A stretch of DNA of 34,728 bases from Acidobacteriota bacterium (GCA_021809235.1 JAKBAG010000003.1:1-34728); one strand, 5' to 3'. Positions 18,898 to 28,444 are shown, counted from the stretch's first letter. The notes: generated from the letters alone by a model not told the origin. Translations and numbers: made by a program.

Positions 18898-20775
18898 ATG
18901 GCATTCCATACCTTCCTTCGCTCTGCGCCTCTTCGCTCCCTTCTAGCCGTTGTCTGCGGCTCGTCCCTCTTTGCAGCACCCATGGTTTTTGCTCAGAGCG
19001 CATCTTCTTCCACAGCCAGCCTGGCGTCACAAAGTCCCTTTGGTGGCCAGGTCGTCGAAGACATCATCGCTCGCGTGAATGATCGCATCATTTCCAGCTC
19101 CGACTATCAGCGGGCACTCAAGGAAATGGATCAGGATGCACGCCAGCGCGGCGAGACCATGCAGCAGATGGAGGAGGAGCACAAGGATCTTCTGCGCAAC
19201 CTCATTGATCAGCAGCTTTGGCTCTCCAAAGGCAAGGAACTCGGCATTACCGGCGAGACGGAACTCGTCAAGCAGCTCGACGAGATCCGGAAAAAGTACA
19301 ACCTCGCCACCATGGAGGACCTCGAAAAGGCAGCCCAGCAGCAGGGTGTCTCTTTTGAAGACTTCAAGGCGAACCTTCGCAATCAGATCGTCACCCAGCA
19401 GGTCATGCGTCAGGAGGTAGGCAACAAGGTGAACGTCACCCCTGGCGAAGCCTACCGCTACTATCTACAACACCAGCAGGACTATGCCCAGCCGGAAAGT
19501 GTTCATCTGGCTGAGATTCTCATCTCCACCGCTCCGCCCAGCGGCACCAAAGCCGCAGCTGAATCCAACGATACCGCCCGACTAGCTCTGGCCAAGGCCA
19601 AGGCCGATGACATCGAGGCCAAGCTCAAAGCCGGGGCAAACTTTGACCAGCTTGCAAGGACAGAAAGCGATGGTTCCACTGCGTCGGAAGGCGGCGATCT
19701 GGGCAAATATGAGCGTGGCAGTCTGGCCAAGGTACTCGAGGATGCCACCTTCAGTCTGAAGCCAGGACAGTTCACCGAGCCCATACGCACCCGCCAGGGC
19801 TACGTAATCTTCAAGGTGCTCGAACACAATCAGGGCGGCATTGCCCCCTTCAAGCAGGTGGAAGGCCAGGCAGAGCAGGCATACTTCATGAGCCAGATGC
19901 AGCCGGCCATTCGCAAGTATCTGACTCAGATGCGCGAAGAGGCGTATATCGATATTCGCCCAGGCTACACCGACACCGGAGCCAGTCCGCTTGAAACCAA
20001 ACCCATCTACAGCGCCTACACGCCTCCTGCTCCCAAGAAGAAGCACAAGGTTGAGCGCTCCCGGTATCGCGAAACCGATCATGGCTTCCGCCAGAAGGGA
20101 CAGCCCAAGGGGCTGGCTCTGACGCCAGCATCACTGGACACCTCCAAACCGGCTCCTTCGGCAGTAGCGACTCAGCCGGACTCCAAGAGTAAACACAAGA
20201 AACACAAGCAGCAGAAGCCGCGGATTGAGCGCTCCGGCAAGAAGGAAAAGATTCGCTTTGGTCAGGCTCCCATGGAGACTCTGCCGGATTCCACACCCAC
20301 CAGAGTGGAGGATGCCGGCGCCGTGCAAACTGCCGACGCCTCCTCCGACGAACCGGTGAATCCTCTCGTACAGGCACCTGTCAAGCGGGTAAAAACCCGT
20401 TTCAGCCAGCGCGCCGAAACCGAGAAAAAGACCAGGAAGAAGAACAAGAAAAACAAGAAGGATGCCTTCTTCAATCAGGCTGAGGATCAGTATGCTCCTG
20501 CGCCACCGGATCCCACCGAGGTTGCCAATCAGCAACTCCAGTCAGCTCCGCTTGGCTTGAATGGCGACACCTCCTCGAAGAAAAAGAAGAAGCACGCCAA
20601 GAAGGTCAAGGTTGTCGGCCTGCCAAAGACACGCTACGAGGATCAGAAGGAAGTAAAGACTCCAAAGCAGCCGTTGCAATACACGCCTGCGGGCCCCGTC
20701 AAAGGCGCACCGGCACCAAGTACAGATCAGGCTCCAACTTCCACTCCTGCCGCACCATCCGGCACACAGCAGTAA
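18898..20775 (+). CDS. SurA/PpiC-type periplasmic peptidyl-prolyl isomerase/foldase with Lys-rich C-terminal tail
   Basis: Signal peptide-like MAFHTFLRSAPLRSLLAVVCGSSLFAAPMVFAQ; SurA_N-like VVEDIIARVNDRIISSSDYQRAL; parvulin core VHLAEILIST...FDQLARTESDGSTASEGGDLGKYERGSLAKVLEDATFSLKPGQFTEPIRTRQGYVIFKVLE. Track start 18856; ATG 18898 preferred. Confidence 0.9.
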   Translation: MAFHTFLRSAPLRSLLAVVCGSSLFAAPMVFAQSASSSTASLASQSPFGGQVVEDIIARVNDRIISSSDYQRALKEMDQDARQRGETMQQMEEEHKDLLRNLIDQQLWLSKGKELGITGETELVKQLDEIRKKYNLATMEDLEKAAQQQGVSFEDFKANLRNQIVTQQVMRQEVGNKVNVTPGEAYRYYLQHQQDYAQPESVHLAEILISTAPPSGTKAAAESNDTARLALAKAKADDIEAKLKAGANFDQLARTESDGSTASEGGDLGKYERGSLAKVLEDATFSLKPGQFTEPIRTRQGYVIFKVLEHNQGGIAPFKQVEGQAEQAYFMSQMQPAIRKYLTQMREEAYIDIRPGYTDTGASPLETKPIYSAYTPPAPKKKHKVERSRYRETDHGFRQKGQPKGLALTPASLDTSKPAPSAVATQPDSKSKHKKHKQQKPRIERSGKKEKIRFGQAPMETLPDSTPTRVEDAGAVQTADASSDEPVNPLVQAPVKRVKTRFSQRAETEKKTRKKNKKNKKDAFFNQAEDQYAPAPPDPTEVANQQLQSAPLGLNGDTSSKKKKKHAKKVKVVGLPKTRYEDQKEVKTPKQPLQYTPAGPVKGAPAPSTDQAPTSTPAAPSGTQQ

Positions 20776-20781
20776 CTCTCC

Positions 20782-20812
20782 AGGGCCTCGCTTTGAGGCC
20801 CTCTATCTTTTC
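20782..20812 (+). terminator. Candidate intrinsic terminator after the foldase gene
   Basis: AGGGCCTC-GCTTT-GAGGCCCT stem (8 bp) followed by a T-rich stretch CTATCTTTTC. Confidence 0.55.
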
Positions 20813-20835
20813 GCAGGCAACAAGGTGGCATCAGC

Positions 20836-21828
20836 ATGAAGGGTCTTAGCATTGCCGATCTGGCTGCTTTGCCGGAGAATCAGAGCATCGATGGCATCTT
20901 CCTCGTCCTAAGCCGTCAGCTGCGAACTACCAAGACCGGCAAACCCTACCTCAGTCTCACCCTGGGCGACTGTACCGGGCAGATAGAGTCACGCATCTGG
21001 GATCCCTCTCATCCCGACGTCTCCACTCCTTTTGAGCGCGGCGATGTCATCAAAGTCCGAGCGTTGGCCTCACGTTTCGATGGCAGCCTTCAGCTAAAAG
21101 TGGAGAAGCTACGGCTGGCCACAGCCACTGAGTATGATCGCTCCGAACTTCTTCCTGCCACCACGCAGAACGTGACGCTCATGTGGCAATCTCTGCTTCA
21201 GGTTATCGACTCCCTGGAGAGCCCGCATTTGCGTCGACTGCTTCATGTGCTCATCGATGATCCCCAGTTGCAGCAGGCCTATCAGCAGGCGCCCGCAGCC
21301 CGTCAGCTTCACCATGCCTGGCTGGGTGGACTCCTGGAGCATGTGGTCAGCCTGCTGGGGCTGGCACAGCGTGTTGTTCCGCACTATCCCATTGTTTCGC
21401 CTGATCTCGTCTACACCGGCATCCTGCTGCATGATATTGGCAAGATTCACGAGCTCAGCTGGCAGACAGGCTTTGAGTACACAACGGAAGGCCAGCTCCT
21501 GGGGCACATTCCCATCGGAATCTCCATGGTGGAGCGCGCCATCGACTCCATTCCTGACTTTCCTCCGCGTCTGCGCACCATCGTGCTTCACCTCATCCTT
21601 TCGCATCATGGCCGCCTGGAATTCGGTTCTCCCAAGCTGCCCATGATCCCCGAAGCGCTCATGCTCAATTTCCTGGATGATCTGGATGCCAAAATGCAGA
21701 CCATAGCCAGCGAGTTCCAGAAGGCCGCCCGGCAGGGAAAACCGGCGTATGAGATGACCGACCGCATCTGGGCGCTCGATCAGCGAACTATGCTTGATAC
21801 CCGCGCCTGGCTGGCCCAGTCCGAGTAG
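20836..21828 (+). CDS. OB-fold + HD-domain 3'-5' exoribonuclease, YhaM-like
   Basis: OB region IDGIFLVLSRQLRTTKTGKPYLSLTLGDCTGQIESRIWD; HD motif GILLHDIGKIHEL with H(HAWLGGLLEHV) and LILSHHGRLEFGSPKLPMIPEA. Confidence 0.88.
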   Translation: MKGLSIADLAALPENQSIDGIFLVLSRQLRTTKTGKPYLSLTLGDCTGQIESRIWDPSHPDVSTPFERGDVIKVRALASRFDGSLQLKVEKLRLATATEYDRSELLPATTQNVTLMWQSLLQVIDSLESPHLRRLLHVLIDDPQLQQAYQQAPAARQLHHAWLGGLLEHVVSLLGLAQRVVPHYPIVSPDLVYTGILLHDIGKIHELSWQTGFEYTTEGQLLGHIPIGISMVERAIDSIPDFPPRLRTIVLHLILSHHGRLEFGSPKLPMIPEALMLNFLDDLDAKMQTIASEFQKAARQGKPAYEMTDRIWALDQRTMLDTRAWLAQSE

Positions 21829-21851
21829 GCTCTTTTCCAGCTATTAGAGCG

Positions 21852-21888
21852 AAGGCCGCGGAGTCATCTCCGCGGCCTTTGTTTTTCT
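21852..21888 (+). terminator. Intrinsic terminator after the YhaM-like gene
   Basis: Perfect 12-bp stem AAGGCCGCGGAG-TCAT-CTCCGCGGCCTT followed by TGTTTTTC. Confidence 0.8.
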
Positions 21889-21903
21889 TGTATCTTGTAT
21901 TTG

Positions 21904-23418
21904 CTAGCCCATCTTCTGTACGCGACTGTGTTTGATGGAATAGGTAAAGTAGATCCCCAGTCCGACCACCAGCCAGCTCAGCATCACAATCCAGGTAATG
22001 CGCGGCAGTTGCACCATCAGGAACAGCGCCGTCAGAATGCCCATGATTGGCACAAACGGCACCAGCGGCGTCTTGAATGGCCGATGCATATCCGGATGCC
22101 GAACTCGCAGGATCCACACGCCGGCACAGACAATCATAAAGGCAAGCAGAGTGCCGATATTCACCAGCTCGCTCAGCCGGTCAATCGGCAGAAATGCTGG
22201 CATCAAGGCAACCACTACTCCCACAATAATCGTGGACTTCCACGGCGTACGGAACTTGGGATGAATCTCCGAGGCCCACTTTGGCAGCAGTCCATCCCGA
22301 GACATCGAGAAGAAGACGCGCGACTGGCCCAGCAGCATCACCAGCATCACCGTGCCCAAACCGAAGATCGCGCCGATCTTCACCAGAATCGACCCCCAGC
22401 TCACTCCGGTTGCATCAATGCCCAGTGCCACCGGCGCGGCCACATCCAGCGAGCGATAGTTCACCAGCCCGGTCAAAATAGTGGACACCACAATGTACAG
22501 CAGCGTGCAGAAAACCAGCGAGCCCAATATGCCGATCGGCATATCCCGCTGCGGATTCTTTGCCTCCTGTGCCGCCGTCGAGACAGCATCGAAGCCGATA
22601 TAGGAGAAGAAGATGGAAGCTGCACCGGCTGCAATACCCATCACGCCAAAGTTCCCATGGGAATCCCTTGGCGGAATGAACGGATGCCAGTTAGCATGCG
22701 CCACCTGCGGATGACGCATCAGGAAGTAGACACCCACCACTATGAACACGCCCACAATCGCCAGCTTCACGATGACGATTGCCGTATTCAGTGAGGCCGA
22801 CTCCTGGATGCCCACTACCAGAATGGCCGTCACCACTAGAATGGCCAGAATCGCAATCAGGTTGAATAGACCGGTTACATGCGGCAATCCAGCATCGCTT
22901 ACACCCGGTGGCAGGCTCATCAGCGGAGTCCACTGCTGTTGATAAAAAACCAGCACCGTTCCCGTAGTTGCCGTCAGTTGCGGTGGAATATAAATGTGCA
23001 ACTGCTGCAGAAAGCTGTTGAAGTACCCGGCCCATCCGGAGGCCACTGTTGCCGCGCCAAATGCATACTCGAGCACCAGGTCCCAGCCAATTACCCAGGC
23101 AACAAACTCGCCCAGCGTCGCGTAACCATAGGTGTAGGCTGAACCTGCAATCGGGATAATCGAGGCAAACTCCGCGTAGCACAGTCCGGCAAACGCGCAG
23201 GTGATCCCGGCCAGTACAAAACTCAGCGCCACGGCCGGTCCGGCATGCCGGGCTGCTGCCTGGCCTGTGAGCACAAAGATGCCCGCACCGATAATCGCGC
23301 CAATCCCAAGCATGATCAGGTTCAGCGCTCCCAAGGATCGCTTCAGGGTATGTTCGCCTTCTTCCTGAGCCTCCTGGTGCAGCAGCGCCAGCGGCTTGAT
23401 CTTCCACAGACTCGCCAT
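21904..23418 (-). CDS. APC-superfamily amino acid permease (cationic amino acid transporter-like)
   Basis: LGALNLIMLGIGAIIGAGIFVLTGQAAARHAGPAVALSFVLAGITCAFAGLCYAEFASIIPIAGSAYTYGYATLGEFVAWVIGWDLVLEYAFGAATVA; many TM segments; AGGAGGA upstream of the ATG at 23418. Confidence 0.92.
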   Translation of the reverse strand: MASLWKIKPLALLHQEAQEEGEHTLKRSLGALNLIMLGIGAIIGAGIFVLTGQAAARHAGPAVALSFVLAGITCAFAGLCYAEFASIIPIAGSAYTYGYATLGEFVAWVIGWDLVLEYAFGAATVASGWAGYFNSFLQQLHIYIPPQLTATTGTVLVFYQQQWTPLMSLPPGVSDAGLPHVTGLFNLIAILAILVVTAILVVGIQESASLNTAIVIVKLAIVGVFIVVGVYFLMRHPQVAHANWHPFIPPRDSHGNFGVMGIAAGAASIFFSYIGFDAVSTAAQEAKNPQRDMPIGILGSLVFCTLLYIVVSTILTGLVNYRSLDVAAPVALGIDATGVSWGSILVKIGAIFGLGTVMLVMLLGQSRVFFSMSRDGLLPKWASEIHPKFRTPWKSTIIVGVVVALMPAFLPIDRLSELVNIGTLLAFMIVCAGVWILRVRHPDMHRPFKTPLVPFVPIMGILTALFLMVQLPRITWIVMLSWLVVGLGIYFTYSIKHSRVQKMG

Positions 23419-23436
23419 AGATGAGTCAGTTCCTCC

Positions 23437-24996
23437 TCAATCGATTTCCAGCAAAGGATGATCCCTCGGCGGCAACCCCCTGCCACCCAGGGTCCAGAAA
23501 AAATACACAGGAATCCCCAGCAGTACGATCCCCAGTCCCGGCCATGTGTACTGTGGCTTGTACCGCAATAATACGATACAGATCCACGTGGCCATCGCGA
23601 TGTAGATCACCGGCAGCACCGGGTAGCCCACCGCCCGATACGGTCTTTCCGCATCCGGCCGCTTTACGCGCAGCACCATCAGCCCGGCAATCGTCAGAAT
23701 GTAAAAGACCAGCACGGCAAAGATCACATAGTCCAGCAACTGGCCAAACGAACCGGAGATGCATAGCAGCACCGTCCACGCCGCCTGTACCGCCAGTCCT
23801 GCCACCGGCGTTCTCGTCCTGCGGTGCAGTCTTCCCACGGACCGAAAGAACAATCCGTCCTGACTCATCGCATAGTACACGCGTGCACCTGCCAGCGTCA
23901 TTCCGTTCGCGCATCCAAATCCCGAGATCAGAATCGCCAGAGCCATCAGCGCCGTGCCCACGCCCGGGAAAATTGCCTCCAGCACTGCCGTCCCCACACG
24001 ATCATCCGTCGCATAGGCAATCCCCCGAGCCATCACCGTCGCCCCATGCGGATCCCCATGCAGCGGTAGCACCAGCAGGTATGCCAGCGAGATCAGGAAA
24101 TACAGCGTCAGCACGGAACCCGTCCCCAGCGCCAATGACAACGGCAGATTCCGCTGGGGATTCTTCACCTCGCCTGCTGTAAACGTCACGTTGTTCCACG
24201 CATCGGCAGAGAACAGTGAACCGACCTGCACCACCGCCAGCAGCACCACCACGGAGACCATCGTCGTCGCCCCATTGGCCCTCGTTACCAGTGGATGCAG
24301 CTTCGTCCAGCCAGCTTCCATCCCTGCGCCAAAGTTGGCATGAATCGCAGCCGCATGCCGCCCCACCGTTAACCCCAGTGCCACCATCGCCAGCAAAGAC
24401 AATCCCTTGGCGGTGGTAAAAACATTCTGTACCAGCGCACCCAGCCGCACACCCAGCGCATTGATAGCCGCCAGCAGAATCACCAGCAGCAATCCGGTCA
24501 GGTTGGCCGTATTCACGCCAATTTCCATATTTCCCAGCGCCACTGGTCCCACCTGCACCACCGGAACATGGGCGATGTGCCAAAGCCAGTGGCTGCTGGA
24601 AATGGTTGGGAAAAACACCCCCAGAAACTTGCCAAATCCCACACATACAGCGGCAATCGTTCCGGTCTGGATCACCAGAAACAGTGTCCACCCATACAGA
24701 AATCCCCACAGCGGCCCCAATGCCTCGCGCAGATAGACATACTGTCCGCCAGCCTTTGGCATCATTGCTGCCAGCTCGCCGTAGCACAGTGCGCCTATCA
24801 TCGTCATCGCCGCCGTTACCACCCAGGCTGCCAGAAACAGCCATGCCGACTGTGTGATCCGGGCAATCTCCGCGGCAACCAGAAAAATCCCCGAGCCAAT
24901 CATGGAGCCGGCCACAATCGTCGTCGAGCTGAACAGACCCAGCGTCTGCTCCAGTCGAACCTCTGTATTGCTCTGGCTTGTCTCTGCTTTCGTCAC
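23437..24996 (-). CDS. APC-superfamily amino acid permease
   Basis: LGLFSSTTIVAGSMIGSGIFLVAAEIARITQSAWLFLAAWVVTAAMTMIGALCYGELAAMMPKAGGQYVYLREALGPLWGFLYGW; GTG start at 24996; stop lies 18 nt upstream of the next permease start. Confidence 0.9.
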   Translation of the reverse strand: MTKAETSQSNTEVRLEQTLGLFSSTTIVAGSMIGSGIFLVAAEIARITQSAWLFLAAWVVTAAMTMIGALCYGELAAMMPKAGGQYVYLREALGPLWGFLYGWTLFLVIQTGTIAAVCVGFGKFLGVFFPTISSSHWLWHIAHVPVVQVGPVALGNMEIGVNTANLTGLLLVILLAAINALGVRLGALVQNVFTTAKGLSLLAMVALGLTVGRHAAAIHANFGAGMEAGWTKLHPLVTRANGATTMVSVVVLLAVVQVGSLFSADAWNNVTFTAGEVKNPQRNLPLSLALGTGSVLTLYFLISLAYLLVLPLHGDPHGATVMARGIAYATDDRVGTAVLEAIFPGVGTALMALAILISGFGCANGMTLAGARVYYAMSQDGLFFRSVGRLHRRTRTPVAGLAVQAAWTVLLCISGSFGQLLDYVIFAVLVFYILTIAGLMVLRVKRPDAERPYRAVGYPVLPVIYIAMATWICIVLLRYKPQYTWPGLGIVLLGIPVYFFWTLGGRGLPPRDHPLLEID

Positions 24997-25180
24997 TCCT
25001 CCCGTTGTATCGGAACAGCAATGCCTTTGTCTTCTCTTTTTTCCTTGCGTTTCCTGTTCCCAACCATTGCTTCCACCGGCACCCCCTGCATTTCTGCGTT
25101 TCCGTGCATCCTGCTACAATTCCGCATCAGGAATCCGGCGCGATGCCGCACGTGCGCCTTCTCAGCAGGAGCCTCGTCGC

Positions 25181-27007
25181 ATGTCGACCACACCATCCCG
25201 CCCGCCCATTGCTACTCTCAATGACATCTATCTGCATCGGGTACGTTCCGGCCAGGACGGCATCCTGCAATGGCAGGATGCTGACGATACCTGGTGCTCA
25301 CTCAGCGCCTCGCAAATGGATCAGCGTGTGCGTTCCGTCGCCCAGGCGCTGCGCCACTGGGGCATCCGCCGTGGTGATCGTGTAGCGATCCTGAGCGAAA
25401 ATCGCTGGGAGTGGGCAGTCACAGATCACGCCATCCTGGCTCTCGGAGCCATCGTCGTTCCCATTTATCCCACACTCACGCCGTCGCAGGCCGCTGCCCA
25501 ACTGGCTGACTCCGGCAGCCGCATCCTCTTCACATCCCACACCACCCATGCGCGAGCCATCGCCAGCGTCCGGCAGTCCACCGTCCTTGAGCGAATCGTC
25601 CTCTTCGATTCTGATCCAGCCCACCCCGATGACCTGCTGCAGGACTGGTCGAGCTTCTCCACACTGCTCGTCGATTTTCCCAATACCCCGCAGTCCGACT
25701 GTGAATTCGATGCCGAACTGGCTCGTACCACTCCCGACGATCTCGCCACCCTGGTCTATACCAGCGGCACCACCGGCGAATCCAAAGGCGCAATGCTCAC
25801 CCACGGCAACATCGTAGCCAACGTTATCGGCTCCATGCCCCGCATCCGCACCGGGGATCAGCCGCGCTGCATCAGCTATCTGCCGCTGCCCCACATTTTC
25901 GAACGTATGTTCGATTACCTGCTAGCTTACTGCAACTGCCAGATCGCCTACTGCTCCCAAATGGACAAGCTTCCGGCCATGATGCTCCAGTTTCACCCCA
26001 CGGAGTTCATTGGAGTCCCACGTGTTTATGAGAAAATCCGCGCCGGGGTCGAGCTTAAGACCTCAGCTTCACCGCTCAGCGCGCGCATCTTTCGCTGGGC
26101 GCTCGCCGTGGGTCGCCGCCACTGCCAGACGCTGATCGCCGGCCGCCGTCCCACCGCTCTCAGCTGGCGGCTGGCCGATCGACTCGTCTACCGCAAGGTC
26201 CGCGCAGCCTTCGGTGGTGCGGTGAACAACTTCGTCTCCGGCGGCGCACCCCTTGGCACTGAAACCGGCTACTGGTTTGCCTCTGTCGGCATCGTCGTGC
26301 AGGAGGGATACGGCCTCACGGAAACCTCACCTGTCATATCCGTCAACTTTCCCGGAGCGAGCAAAATGGGCACTGTCGGCCAGCCGCTGCAGAATGTCGA
26401 GTGTCGCCTTGCCTCCGACGGAGAACTGCTCGTCCGCGGTCCATCCATCTTTCGCGGCTACTGGAACAAGCCCGACGCCACCGCCGAGTGCCTGCAGGAC
26501 GACGGCTGGTTTGCCACCGGCGACATTGCCAGCATCGATGACGATGGTTTCATCTCCATCACGGACCGCAAGAAGGAGCTGCTCAAAACCTCCGGCGGCA
26601 AGCTCGTTGCTCCCCAGCCCATTGAGAACAAGCTCAAGACCGACACGCTTGTCTCCAACGCTGCCCTCATCGGCGATAAACACAAATTCCTCGCTGCGCT
26701 CATCAGCCCGAATATGGCCGCACTGGAGGCCTGGGCAACCGGGCAGGGAATTGACGTCTCCAACCGCGCCCGCCTCGTCGCCCACCCTCGAGTCATCAAC
26801 CGCTTCGAGCACATTGTCGCCGATGTCAATCACACCCTTGCCAGCTTTGAAACCATCAAGCGCTTCCTCGTCGTTCCCGACGAGTGGTCGCAGGAGGGGG
26901 GCGAACTCACCCCAAGCCTCAAGCTCAAGCGACGTGTCCTCAATGAGCGTTACGCGGAGCAGATTCGTCAGCTTTACGCCGACGAGTCCACTTCCCACGC
27001 CGGCTAG
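25181..27007 (+). CDS. AMP-dependent long-chain fatty acyl-CoA synthetase
   Basis: P-loop LVYTSGTTGESKGAMLTHGNIVAN; QEGYGLTETSPVISVNFPG; GDIASIDDDGFISITDRKKELLKTSGGK. ATG 25181 (MSTTPSRPPIATLNDIYLH) with AGGAG upstream; track ORF starts at 24854. Confidence 0.94.
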   Translation: MSTTPSRPPIATLNDIYLHRVRSGQDGILQWQDADDTWCSLSASQMDQRVRSVAQALRHWGIRRGDRVAILSENRWEWAVTDHAILALGAIVVPIYPTLTPSQAAAQLADSGSRILFTSHTTHARAIASVRQSTVLERIVLFDSDPAHPDDLLQDWSSFSTLLVDFPNTPQSDCEFDAELARTTPDDLATLVYTSGTTGESKGAMLTHGNIVANVIGSMPRIRTGDQPRCISYLPLPHIFERMFDYLLAYCNCQIAYCSQMDKLPAMMLQFHPTEFIGVPRVYEKIRAGVELKTSASPLSARIFRWALAVGRRHCQTLIAGRRPTALSWRLADRLVYRKVRAAFGGAVNNFVSGGAPLGTETGYWFASVGIVVQEGYGLTETSPVISVNFPGASKMGTVGQPLQNVECRLASDGELLVRGPSIFRGYWNKPDATAECLQDDGWFATGDIASIDDDGFISITDRKKELLKTSGGKLVAPQPIENKLKTDTLVSNAALIGDKHKFLAALISPNMAALEAWATGQGIDVSNRARLVAHPRVINRFEHIVADVNHTLASFETIKRFLVVPDEWSQEGGELTPSLKLKRRVLNERYAEQIRQLYADESTSHAG

Positions 27008-27599
27008 GATGCCCAATGCGGCGCCTCACTGATCCTCCGCGCCGCCACAATCGCTGCAATCCCTGAAAAAACGGTGCCCCCCAGGCACCCATCATCAGCA
27101 AGGAGCCAAACAGCACTACCGCATCGATACTCAGCCGTCCCCCCTGCTTCAACCAGTACGCATCCGGATTCAGATCCAGCCAGAGCGCAAACTCGTCCAG
27201 CGTCAGTGCGGCTCCCACCCCATAGGCAATGGAGAGGATGCGGCTGATCAGTATCCCTGTTGGCGTATGCGTCCGTCCCAGGTCCATCAGCCATCCATAG
27301 CCCACCAGGAGCAGGATCAGAATCCCCCAGACCAGGTGATGGATATGCCGCCCCCTTACCATCACCCAGACAAACGGCCCCGTTCCAGCCACCACAAAGT
27401 GCACCAGCAGGCGCACTCCGGCAAACGTCAGAAAAAACGCAACTGATGCCAGAAACATGCGGCGCCTGGGTCGATCCGGGATTGACGAACGCAGCACATA
27501 GCCCAACCGCGTCAACTGCAGCAGAAGCAGCAGAAATACGGCCACCACCGTGACAAAGCTCAGCAGCAGATAGGCTCCCGTATGCGGCATCTCTACCAT
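26940..27599 (-). CDS. Conserved-looking hypothetical multi-pass membrane protein
   Basis: Hydrophobic segments AYLLLSFVTVVAVFLLLLLQL, FLASVAFFLTFAGVRLLVHFVV, HHLVWGILILLLVGYGWLMDL; motifs RGRHIHHLVWGI and LDEFALWLDLNPDAYW; 3' end overlaps the acyl-CoA synthetase. Confidence 0.72.
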   Translation of the reverse strand: MVEMPHTGAYLLLSFVTVVAVFLLLLLQLTRLGYVLRSSIPDRPRRRMFLASVAFFLTFAGVRLLVHFVVAGTGPFVWVMVRGRHIHHLVWGILILLLVGYGWLMDLGRTHTPTGILISRILSIAYGVGAALTLDEFALWLDLNPDAYWLKQGGRLSIDAVVLFGSLLMMGAWGAPFFQGLQRLWRRGGSVRRRIGHPSRRGKWTRRRKADESAPRNAH

Positions 27600-27750
27600 T
27601 CAACCACTTTCACGCATCATTGGGTGCGGCGTATCCGGTAAATCCCGTTTTGCAACGCTCATTTCCGTGTGACGGCTGCTATTCTGAACTGTTCCCGGCA
27701 TCCAAACCTGCCGGTTCAACTCCCAATTTTCCCTGAGGAAAGGATTCCCC

Positions 27751-28326
27751 TTGGCGGGCATTCAGGAAGCCATCGAAATCAAACGCAAAATGTTCTTCGA
27801 GCACGAGGGCGTGCCCTACGTCTGCCTCGATGTCGAAGTCTCCACACCCACCGCTCGCGGCGGCCAGACTCTGGTCCGGCTCAAGATGCGCAATCTGCTC
27901 ACACGTGCCGTCTTCGACAAGACCTTTAAGGCCGGTGAAAAATTCCGCGAGCCCGATCTGGTCACCGTCGATGCAAGCTACCTCTACTCCGATGCCGACG
28001 GCTCCTACTTTCTCGATCAGGAATCCTTTGAGACCCTCCAGCTCACCGAAGAGATGATGGGCGATGCCCTGCAGTTTCTCCTTGAAGGCTCCATGATCCG
28101 CCTGCATAAGTTCAACGGAAATCCCATCGGACTTGACCTTCCGCAGCAGGTGGAACTGGCCGTCGCATACACCGAACCGGGCGTGCGCGGAGACACCGCC
28201 AGCGGTGCCGTCACCAAGCCGGCAAAACTTGAAACCGGCCTGGAAATCCGGGTTCCGTTCTTTGTCAAAACCGGCGAAAAAATTCGCGTCTATACGGAAA
28301 CTCGCGAATTTGCCGGACGCGCCTGA
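27751..28326 (+). CDS. Elongation factor P family protein with YeiP/EfpL-type tip loop
   Basis: KOW region VPYVCLDVEVSTPTARGGQTLVRLKMRNLLTRAVFDKTF; C-terminal KPAKLETGLEIRVPFFVKTGEKIRVYTETREFAGRA. TTG start at 27751 with AGGAAAGGA upstream. Confidence 0.93.
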   Translation: MAGIQEAIEIKRKMFFEHEGVPYVCLDVEVSTPTARGGQTLVRLKMRNLLTRAVFDKTFKAGEKFREPDLVTVDASYLYSDADGSYFLDQESFETLQLTEEMMGDALQFLLEGSMIRLHKFNGNPIGLDLPQQVELAVAYTEPGVRGDTASGAVTKPAKLETGLEIRVPFFVKTGEKIRVYTETREFAGRA

Positions 28327-28444
28327 GCGTGTCTCCGGCACGGGCTTCCAAATTCCTGTGGCCTGGGCTGCCGCTTCGGTGGCAGTCCCTTATCATCCAA
28401 GCAACCTTATCCCAAAATATGCAAGCAAGAAGGAGACTGGCACG

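Noticed and set aside
21895-22794. 299-aa plus-strand ORF (His/Gln/Arg-rich) antisense to the APC permease
   Set aside because: Composition is a reverse-frame artefact and the opposite strand encodes a clear permease.
23421-24182. 253-aa plus-strand Pro/Ser/Arg-rich ORF antisense to the second permease
   Set aside because: Shadow ORF in GC-rich coding DNA with no domain-like features.
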